A DNA stretch of 25,946 nucleotides from PFL35 sp041550515 (lineage in GTDB: Archaea > Thermoplasmatota > E2 > DHVEG-1), in contig JBFEOQ010000019.1 of the NCBI GenBank assembly GCA_041550515.1, positions 1 to 25,946 of the forward strand. Reading direction: 5' to 3'. This document shows positions 1 to 5,657 of this stretch, one piece after another (the stretch's first letter is position 1; each line of letters begins with the position of its first letter). A program made the position numbers and the translations under genes. The notes under the pieces are model-generated. The model saw only the letters and a list, made by a program, of their open reading frames with translations, was not told the origin of the DNA and did no database searches.

Positions 1-867
1 AAGTTTACTAAAAGCTTGTTTTGAAAGAATCCATATTTCGTTATCAATTTTAGCTTTAATGTATTCAACCGAAGGATTTATCCACATATTTGTAACGCCA
101 AAAATTGTTTCAGGTCTCAATGTAGCAGCTGGTAGTATAACTCCATCAGGTAAAATAAATTTAATAACTGTAAATTCTAAAATTTCTGCATTACCACCTT
201 TGGATATATCAGTTTCAGATTTATCAACAGCTACAGGTCCACAATTCGGACAAAAAGGTGCGAAATGTGGTTTTTTTATAAGTAAATTTTTTTCTTTAAG
301 TTTTAAAAACTGCCAGGTTATAAATTTTTTATATCCCTCAGAAATCGTACTCATTATCCTAGAATAATCTATTAAAAAACCGAATTTTTTCCAATAATCT
401 TCAACATAAACATTAGCAAAGTAATTTACTACTTCATTAGGATCTATAAGTTTTTTAATATATCTTTCATCTATTCCATATTCTTCTAATGACTTGATCG
501 TTTGCTTGTCTCTTCTTTCTACTTTCTTAGCAAAACCAATTGATGGTATTCCTGTAGCGTGAAATCCAGCAGGAAAGATAACATCGTATTTTTGCATTCT
601 TTTATATCTAGCAATTATGTCGCAATACGTGAAACCTCTCATATGTCCAACATGAAGATATCCTGATACACCAGGGTAAGCAAAATGTATAAAGAATTTT
701 TTCTTATTTTGTTTTTTTGCTAAATAAATTTTATCTTCAAACCATTTTTTTTGCCATTTTTCTTCTATAGATATATAGTTATATTCATTAGAAACCATAT
801 TGTTAATCGATTTTGTGAATAATACTAGTTTATTTAATGGTTTTTCTGAAGTTTGACATTTTAACAT
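1..867 (-). CDS. leuS: Leucyl-tRNA synthetase, archaeal type (N-terminal part, cut by window edge)
   Basis: Class I aminoacyl-tRNA synthetase that charges tRNA-Leu in the cytoplasm. The window holds the N-terminal 266-289 residues; the rest lies beyond position 1. Counting from the ATG at 798, an IEEKWQKKW opening is followed by the HIGH-box variant HVGH at about residues 49-52. A CPNC zinc pair and the start of the CP1 editing domain (LPAATLRPETIFGVTNMW) follow, typical of archaeal LeuRS. Two starts are possible. The ATG at 798 gives the usual family N terminus. The in-frame ATG at 867 adds 23 residues but sits about 28 nt from the centre of a TATA-like box (891-900), as expected for a leaderless transcript. 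Neither has a clear Shine-Dalgarno sequence. The longer form is given here; the identity is certain, the start is not. Confidence 0.93.
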   Translation of the reverse strand, partial: MLKCQTSEKPLNKLVLFTKSINNMVSNEYNYISIEEKWQKKWFEDKIYLAKKQNKKKFFIHFAYPGVSGYLHVGHMRGFTYCDIIARYKRMQKYDVIFPAGFHATGIPSIGFAKKVERRDKQTIKSLEEYGIDERYIKKLIDPNEVVNYFANVYVEDYWKKFGFLIDYSRIMSTISEGYKKFITWQFLKLKEKNLLIKKPHFAPFCPNCGPVAVDKSETDISKGGNAEILEFTVIKFILPDGVILPAATLRPETIFGVTNMWINPSVEYIKAKIDNEIWILSKQAFSKL

Positions 868-890
868 TTTAATAATAATAACTAGTAATG

Positions 891-900
891 TTTTTATATT
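891..900. promoter_or_regulatory. TATA-like box between leuS and a divergent micro-ORF
   Basis: TTTTTATATT on the plus strand reads AATATAAAAA on the minus strand. Its centre is about 28 nt upstream of the ATG at 867 on the minus strand and about 41 nt upstream of the ATG at 937 on the plus strand, so one box could serve both. Spacing is the only evidence. Confidence 0.4.
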
Positions 901-936
901 ACAATTTACAAAGTATAACATTAGAGGATTAAGAAA

Positions 937-1047
937 ATGAAAATAGTAAGTGAAGTGAAAACACAACATGAACTTGATGAACTAAAAATAATTATGGAAA
1001 TTTTTATAATAAATAATAGAGTAAAAGAATTAGCAAAACTTTCATAA
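937..1047 (+). CDS. Putative 36-aa micro-protein
   Basis: Short open frame, not a recognised family. It starts MKIVSEVKTQHELDELK and has a predicted amphipathic, charged helical character with a hydrophobic patch (IIMEIFII) in the middle. A GAGG Shine-Dalgarno-like sequence at 924-927 lies 9 nt before the ATG, which is the main reason to list it. It is transcribed divergently from leuS and precedes the histidine kinase by 160 nt. It may be a real small protein or chance; there is no family evidence. Confidence 0.4.
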   Translation: MKIVSEVKTQHELDELKIIMEIFIINNRVKELAKLS

Positions 1048-1207
1048 ATATAATTAACCTACTTTTTTTGTTTAATAAGAATAATTTTTAACAACTCACA
1101 GACCAATATTTTTTATCAAATAAACCATACATAATTTTTTAAAATAAAAAATATTTAAGTTGAAGCAAAGATTATGATTTAAAATTATTTAGTCGGTTTC
1201 TGATAGC

Positions 1208-2092
1208 ATGCAAAGTCAGATCTCTGAAGAAACAAATACCTTTGATGAAAAAGAAATTCGAATAAAAGAATTAGAGAAAAAATTAAAAGAATTTAAAAAA
1301 AAACTAAATAAATTAAAAGAAGAAAATCAACTTTCTAAAGATTTAGGTATTAAAGTAGTTAACAATACAGTAGAAATTAACAGACTTTTAAATCATAAAT
1401 CACGCTTTATTGATAATCTTGTTCATGATCTTGCAACGCCAATTACCCCATTAATATCTTTATTACCTATCATTAAAGATGAATTAAAAGATGAAAAATT
1501 AAAAGAATTTTTAGATACCTGTATTAGAAATGTAGAATACATAAAAAGAGTAATAAACAATTCAAGAGAACTTGCAGATTTAGAATCTTCAAATTTAATT
1601 TATAAAAATGAAAACCTTGCTGAAATAGTTGATAATATAATAAAAAAATATGGATTTATTTTAAAAAGTTATAAAATAGAAATTCAAAATGATATTGATA
1701 AAAATATAATAGTTAAAACTGAAAAGGAAAGACTTTTACAATTATTTGATCATATAACATCAAACTCTATAAATAGTATGTTAAATGGCGGTGTTATAAA
1801 ATTTGATTCAAAAAGAATTAAAAAACAAAATAATAATTTTATACAAGTTACTATAAAAGATACTGGAGTGGGATTAACGAGAGAGCAAATAGACCATATT
1901 TTTGAAGAATTCTATAAAACAGATAATTCACGACATAAACTAGATTCAACAGGTTTAGGTCTCTCTATCTGTAAAGTAATTATTGAGAAGCATGGTGGAA
2001 AAATATGGGCAGATAGCCATGGCCCAGGAACTGGAACATCGATACATTTTACAATTCCTTCTGAATTGAGCATCTACTCACGTAGTTATTAG
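1208..2092 (+). CDS. Soluble sensor histidine kinase without recognisable sensor domain
   Basis: Two-component histidine kinase of 294 residues. Residues 1-60 are a Lys/Glu-rich coiled coil with no transmembrane segment. The dimerisation/phosphoacceptor helix carries the H box LVHDLATPITPL, with His73 as the expected phosphorylation site. The HATPase domain shows an N box around residues 178-190 (Asn186), the G1 box DTGVGL (218-223) and the G2 box GLGLSI (249-254). It ends shortly after a normal HATPase C terminus. No response regulator or PAS/GAF domain is next to it, so it probably works in trans, or its coiled coil docks to another receptor. The start ATG has no strong Shine-Dalgarno sequence; an ATATTTAAG element about 50 nt upstream may be the promoter. 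The partner and the signal are unknown. Confidence 0.9.
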   Translation: MQSQISEETNTFDEKEIRIKELEKKLKEFKKKLNKLKEENQLSKDLGIKVVNNTVEINRLLNHKSRFIDNLVHDLATPITPLISLLPIIKDELKDEKLKEFLDTCIRNVEYIKRVINNSRELADLESSNLIYKNENLAEIVDNIIKKYGFILKSYKIEIQNDIDKNIIVKTEKERLLQLFDHITSNSINSMLNGGVIKFDSKRIKKQNNNFIQVTIKDTGVGLTREQIDHIFEEFYKTDNSRHKLDSTGLGLSICKVIIEKHGGKIWADSHGPGTGTSIHFTIPSELSIYSRSY

Positions 2093-2156
2093 AAAGAAAA
2101 AATATAAAAGTTTAAAAATGAGAATATATTGCTGTGTTTTTGGGGAGAGGCAAATT

Positions 2157-2261
2157 ATGCAAGAAAAATTAGAACGATATATAAACAATCAAAAATTTGG
2201 GAAATTAGAACTTGTTGATAGAGAAATTTTTTATTTATCATTTAATACAAGAGATAACTAA
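2157..2261 (+). CDS. Putative 34-aa micro-protein with strong ribosome binding site
   Basis: Open frame beginning MQEKLERYINNQKFGK and ending NTRDN. The reason to list it is a near-perfect Shine-Dalgarno sequence, GGGGAGAGG at 2142-2150, 6 nt before the ATG, which stands out in this AT-rich gap. The frame also opens 13 codons further upstream (ATG at 2118), but that start would put the Shine-Dalgarno sequence inside the gene. It follows the histidine kinase on the same strand by 64 nt and could be cotranscribed with it. It has no recognised family and could also be the surviving 5' end of a decayed gene. Confidence 0.42.
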   Translation: MQEKLERYINNQKFGKLELVDREIFYLSFNTRDN

Positions 2262-2443
2262 ATATTGCTTAAAATAATATTGGATTTACTTAAAGTATTT
2301 GTTATTTATAATCAATAAAACAAACTCTAATTAGAAAATTTTTATATAGTGCTTAAAAATCATTATTTATATAAATTTGTATCATGTTAATTATTATTTA
2401 AATTAAAAAATAAAAAAAAGAGATTAGATAGTTGGTTTTATAT

Positions 2444-2461
2444 TATTATTTGGTTTAGTAT
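2444..2461 (+). repeat. 18-nt direct repeat A, copy 1
   Basis: TATTATTTGGTTTAGTAT, followed after a few bases by TTTTTCAAA. The same 18 nt and the same TTTTTCAAA follow-on occur at 5145-5162. Both copies are in gene-poor gaps. Confidence 0.5.
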
Positions 2462-2559
2462 TTTTTCAAATAAAGGAAAATATTCCAATATCTTCTACAA
2501 AGAGTTATAGAGAACTTTAAATATTAGATTGTTGTTTTAAAAGTAAAGGGGGTAGAAAA

Positions 2560-2970
2560 ATGAAGAAATTTTTAGTTGTAATTGGAGCTATTTTATTGAT
2601 ATTTATTATGGTTTCTAATGCTACTGCTGTACCACAGATACATAGTGAACCAATAATGAAAAATATAAGTAATGTTACACAGCAGGTTACATTAATTGAA
2701 GAGAAATCAGAATTTTATATTGAAAAATTAAGTTGTTTTTCTCCTAATATTCTACCTGAAGGTATATTTGATTTTATACTCGCTCTCATTCGTGCTATAA
2801 TCAACAAGCTGATCGATTTAATAAACTCTTTAACTGAATTTTTTCAAGATCTTATGCAGCTCGCATCAGCTCTTATTGACGCAGTAAAAGCTCTCATCAA
2901 CGTGATAGTCCAATTTATAGACCTGATAATAGGATTTTTCACTTCTGAAAACCCTGCAATTTTTCAATAA
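2560..2970 (+). CDS. Small secreted protein with amphipathic/hydrophobic helix tail
   Basis: Protein of 136 residues, no recognised family. Residues 1-23 are a signal peptide (KK start, hydrophobic core, ATA-VP cleavage region). Residues 24-65 are a polar linker with a single Cys59. Residues 68-128 are an almost unbroken run of I/L/V/F/A with periodic Asp, Lys, Gln and Asn, which suggests three or four amphipathic or membrane-lying helices. The motif ALI-x-A-(I/V) with LIDLI or FIDLI appears twice (near 75-89 and 104-124), hinting at an internal duplication. The start is well supported by AAAGGGGG before the ATG. The DNA encoding the helix part uses noticeably more C-ending codons (CTC, ATC) than its neighbours. 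A T-tract follows the stop. Candidate roles are a membrane-active peptide, a surface-layer accessory or a membrane anchor; none is proven. Confidence 0.75.
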   Translation: MKKFLVVIGAILLIFIMVSNATAVPQIHSEPIMKNISNVTQQVTLIEEKSEFYIEKLSCFSPNILPEGIFDFILALIRAIINKLIDLINSLTEFFQDLMQLASALIDAVKALINVIVQFIDLIIGFFTSENPAIFQ

Positions 2971-2984
2971 ATATAACTTTTAAA

Positions 2985-2999
2985 CTTTTTTTTTTTTTA
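2985..2999 (+). terminator. T-tract terminator
   Basis: A run of 13 T residues begins 15 nt after the stop of the secreted 136-aa protein, without an obvious hairpin. This is the usual form of an archaeal terminator. Confidence 0.6.
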
Positions 3000-3113
3000 T
3001 TTTAATATAATCAAAAAATGGGTAACAAGTGTTCAATATCATAAAAAGAGGTTTATAAAAATAAAAATTTAATTGTTTGGATTTTTAGTTTAGATAAATT
3101 ATTTAGCTTAGTT

Positions 3114-4226
3114 TTATATTTTTTCTATGAAGGTAAAACGCTGAAATATCTGGAAAATAAATTGTATCATTTGCTTATTGTTATAAATTTTTGGCATTAT
3201 AATTGATAATGAATCTGACCAAACACTTTCAGCATTATGTACATCTTTTGCTTTTACTTTAACTGAATAGCTTCCCCGTATACTCCATATATGTGATACT
3301 TGGCAGGTATCCCCACTATTATAAGGACCAATCCAACCTGAATCCGTTCCATCATCCCAGTTAAACATATAATAAATTTGATCACCATCATCATCTATTG
3401 CTAATGATTCATAAGTATAAGATACTCCCACCATACCAGATGTAAGACCTATTGGTTTATTTGGTTTATTTGGGGGGTTATTTGCCGTAATTAAGATTGT
3501 TGCAGTAGGTGAAAAACTACTTTGATCTCCATTGGTATCTTTTGCTTTCACCTTAAACGTATATGTTCCAGGTGTCGACCAGGAATGCGAGATTTCTACA
3601 GGTTCACCAGAATGATAAAAAGCTGTCCATTCATCAACACTGTTATCATTGTTCCAATCCCATCCATATGAAACATCATCACCATTTGGATCAATTGAAG
3701 ACGTCGCAAATGTGTAAGCAATATTGATTGCACCAGCCTCCGGTCCACTAGGTTTAGTAGGGATTTGTGGTGCGTTATTTTCACCATAAAACGCAGTAAT
3801 TGAATCTGAACCGCAGAAATCAAAAATATCACAAAACGTGACAGTTACTTTTTGCGGACCTGGTGGAATATTAAAGAAACGAATACGGAAACCATACGAT
3901 GTTCCACCTGACAGATTTTCACTTTTAATTGAAGTACCATATACACATTCGTAGAGATACTGCCAATAGTCCATACCATCAGGATCATATGCGTACCCCA
4001 ACACTTCAAGATAATCAGTAGTAAGTATGGTTCCATCCTCAGGATAAGTGATCACCACAACAGGGTTATCAGTTAGAGACCTACAATCCAATGTAATGTC
4101 ATCAGTTATGATTTCAGTTCTAATATCAAGGAAGGTTTCATGATTAAGTTTTTCACCTAACGATAAACTACTTGCTATTAACAATAAAAAAATACATAAA
4201 ACTATGGTTTTTTTAGCTATATACAT
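3114..4226 (-). CDS. Secreted protein with one Ig-like and two PKD-like domains
   Basis: Extracellular beta-sandwich protein of 370 residues from the start chosen here. Residues 1-24 are a signal peptide. An Ig-like domain with four cysteines comes first (ITYPEDGTILTTDYLEVLG...). Two PKD-like repeats of about 95 residues follow, each opening with NNxPxxPxKPxG, carrying a DPNGDD or DDDGDQ turn and a WDWNND or NWDDG calcium-like loop, and ending with SHxWSxxGxYxxKVKAKD. A short tail MPKIYNNKQMIQF... resembles the amphipathic C terminus seen on other secreted proteins of this group, including the C10 peptidase at 12073-13737. The frame is open 16 codons further upstream, but GAGGTGGGAGG lies 10 nt before the ATG at 4226, which fixes the start. 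Likely role is adhesion or binding at the cell surface. Confidence 0.88.
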   Translation of the reverse strand: MYIAKKTIVLCIFLLLIASSLSLGEKLNHETFLDIRTEIITDDITLDCRSLTDNPVVVITYPEDGTILTTDYLEVLGYAYDPDGMDYWQYLYECVYGTSIKSENLSGGTSYGFRIRFFNIPPGPQKVTVTFCDIFDFCGSDSITAFYGENNAPQIPTKPSGPEAGAINIAYTFATSSIDPNGDDVSYGWDWNNDNSVDEWTAFYHSGEPVEISHSWSTPGTYTFKVKAKDTNGDQSSFSPTATILITANNPPNKPNKPIGLTSGMVGVSYTYESLAIDDDGDQIYYMFNWDDGTDSGWIGPYNSGDTCQVSHIWSIRGSYSVKVKAKDVHNAESVWSDSLSIIMPKIYNNKQMIQFIFQIFQRFTFIEKI

Positions 4227-4550
4227 AATATTTCTTTCCTCCCACCTCTTAAAATATAATATAATATCTAACAACCTAACTTAAATGTTTCTTGAATAAA
4301 ATTGATGTGTAATAAAATATAAAAACAATATAAAAAACAAAATGTAAAAACCTTAGTACCCTCCCTACCGATTAACAATTATATATTAATTGACTAGTTT
4401 GGTAAAAATATTTTCAAATCCTCAAACAATTATAAATTTTTAGAATCAACTTATACTACCCTCTTCCACCTCCGAATTAATATAAAATTAATTTAGTTTA
4501 TATTTAAAAAATTTCAAAAAACGTAGGGAAAAATAAATATTAACAACATA
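4227..4550. other. Gap with G-rich purine blocks upstream of the PKD gene
   Basis: No gene seen. On the minus strand, which is the sense of the PKD gene, two purine blocks stand out in AT-rich DNA: GGAGGTGGAAGAGGGTAG (about 4457-4474) and GGTAGGGAGGG (about 4360-4371). Both look like Shine-Dalgarno sequences, but neither is followed by a usable open frame. Confidence 0.45.
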
Positions 4551-4742
4551 TTAAATTACTCTATTTAATCTAATTTTTATTAGATATGAAATATTAAAAA
4601 CAACAGATAATCCTATAAATAAACCTTGTAAAAAATCAGTTAGTCCAGTTTCATCAAAACTATACTTAAATATTATTGCAAAGAAAATACAAACCAAACC
4701 AGCCAATAACAAACCTTCTTTTTTCTTAAACATTTTTATCAT
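4551..4742 (-). CDS. Small two-helix membrane protein (downstream member of a pair)
   Basis: Protein of 63 residues with two predicted membrane helices (about 10-27 and 36-56) and a Lys/Arg-rich N terminus (MIKMFKKKEG) and C terminus, so both ends are probably cytoplasmic. Its start lies 17 nt inside the end of the upstream gene, a classic translational-coupling overlap that supports both frames being real. A second Met at residue 4 is an alternative start. I cannot assign a function. Pairs of tiny membrane proteins like this are common next to uncharacterised transport or immunity functions, but nothing here points to one. Confidence 0.6.
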   Translation of the reverse strand: MIKMFKKKEGLLLAGLVCIFFAIIFKYSFDETGLTDFLQGLFIGLSVVFNISYLIKIRLNRVI

Positions 4743-4917
4743 TCCATTTATCTTTATTTCTTAAACTATTTATCATTAAAATGATACCAAAAGCCATTAT
4801 TCCAATAAAGGCTGGATTTCTTGTCGCAATCATTATTGCTATACCAGCACAATTAAATATAAATCCCAAATGAAAAAAAGCCTTATAATCTGTATCTTTT
4901 TTTTCCAACTCATTCAT
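4726..4917 (-). CDS. Small two-helix membrane protein (upstream member of a pair)
   Basis: Protein of 63 residues. After a charged N terminus (MNELEKKDTDYK) come two predicted membrane helices, about 13-31 and 34-51. A polar end SLRNKDKW resembles the C-terminal LSNKDKW-like signature of short membrane proteins often annotated only as hypothetical. It overlaps the next gene by 17 nt and the two are surely cotranscribed. No Shine-Dalgarno sequence is visible before the ATG, so it may be translated from a leaderless or very short-leader message. Function unknown. Confidence 0.6.
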   Translation of the reverse strand: MNELEKKDTDYKAFFHLGFIFNCAGIAIMIATRNPAFIGIMAFGIILMINSLRNKDKWNDKNV

Positions 4918-5144
4918 TAATTAAAATATTATAATGAGTATTGATTAAATCTTCTTATAGAAAAATTGTATATAAATTTAAAATATTACAAATAAAATAA
5001 ACAAACGTACAAAAATCCCTCAAAAAAACAGTTATTTAGATATGGTTCTAAATTCTTATTCAACAGATTTAAAGTAGGGATATATATAATTAAATAATAT
5101 TTGGTTTTTATTTAAAAACAAAATTCAAAACATTTTTAGTTTAA

Positions 5145-5162
5145 TATTATTTGGTTTAGTAT
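5145..5162 (+). repeat. 18-nt direct repeat A, copy 2
   Basis: TATTATTTGGTTTAGTAT, identical to 2444-2461 and again followed within a few bases by TTTTTCAAA. A second 18-nt match, ATTGCTTAAAATAATATT, links 2264-2281 with 5331-5348. Confidence 0.5.
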
Positions 5163-5228
5163 GTATTTTTCAAAGAATAAAAAAATGTTTAGTTTTATGA
5201 TTCTTACAAGTTTATAAAAAATGGTCTA

Positions 5229-5255
5229 AATGCAAATTATGTGCATTCTTTTTTT
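5229..5255. terminator. Hairpin with T-tract, probably bidirectional terminator
   Basis: AATGCA and TGCATT form a perfect 6-bp stem around a 7-nt loop. On the plus strand it is followed by CTTTTTTTATTTT. On the minus strand it is followed by a six-T run, and it lies 78 nt beyond the stop of the membrane protein at 5325-5537, which it could terminate. Confidence 0.5.
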
Positions 5256-5324
5256 ATTTTATTTGCAATTCCAGTAATTTGAATTTTCCTAATGTAGAAA
5301 AGTTGTATAACTACTTTAAGTAAC

Positions 5325-5537
5325 TCAAACATTGCTTAAAATAATATTTTGGATAAAATCAAATACTCCAAAAAAATCTAAACCTATAAGTATTAAAAAA
5401 AACACAATTATTACAAGTAAAATCTTAATTGTAAATTTTATTAATTTCCAAGCTATAATAACACCAATAATCAACAATAAAAAAACAAGCCACAAAGGTA
5501 ATATAAAACCAAATATCGTTATTCCAATTAAACTCAT
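5325..5537 (-). CDS. Very hydrophobic small membrane protein
   Basis: Protein of 70 residues, almost entirely I/L/V/F, with two predicted membrane helices (about 2-28 and 35-57) joined by a short basic stretch KLIKFTIK. It is preceded on its strand by an ATTATAAAAA box about 32 nt before the ATG, consistent with a very short leader; no Shine-Dalgarno sequence is seen. It is divergent from hef. The overlapping plus-strand frame (5332-5577) is rejected because it is lysine-rich AT noise. No function can be assigned. Confidence 0.55.
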   Translation of the reverse strand: MSLIGITIFGFILPLWLVFLLLIIGVIIAWKLIKFTIKILLVIIVFFLILIGLDFFGVFDFIQNIILSNV

Positions 5538-5657
5538 TTTAATGACCCATAATCAATATAGTAATTGTTTTTTATAATTTTACTAAAAAAACAATAAAAT
5601 TATTTTTTTAATTTTTCATCCAAAATATTCTAAAATAAGATAGTATATTACCTTTTT

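Larger units (their letters stand above)
2093..2559. other. AT-rich 467-nt gap with one micro-ORF and two short repeats
   Basis: This stretch between the kinase and the secreted 136-aa protein holds a 34-aa micro-ORF (2157-2261). It also has one copy each of two 18-nt sequences found again near 5145 and 5331, and a TTTAAATATT element near 2516-2525 that may drive the gene at 2560. I see no longer gene on either strand. Confidence 0.5.
4918..5324. other. 407-nt gap with repeats and a hairpin terminator
   Basis: No gene longer than about 18 codons on either strand. It contains a GATATATATAATTAAATAAT promoter-like region (about 5079-5098), copy 2 of repeat A (5145-5162), and a perfect 6-bp hairpin with flanking T-tracts (5229-5255). 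A plus-strand transcript starting near 5110 and ending near 5255 would be about 150 nt, so a small RNA gene is possible but unproven. Confidence 0.45.

Noticed and set aside
59..367. 102-aa plus-strand frame inside leuS
   Set aside because: Antisense of the LeuRS catalytic and editing domain sequence.
5161..5217. 18-codon frame after repeat A copy 2
   Set aside because: Too short, no ribosome site, and not preserved at repeat copy 1.
5332..5577. 81-aa plus-strand open frame opposite the 70-aa membrane protein
   Set aside because: Lys/Ile/Asn-rich AT noise without a ribosome site; the minus strand gives a coherent two-helix protein.
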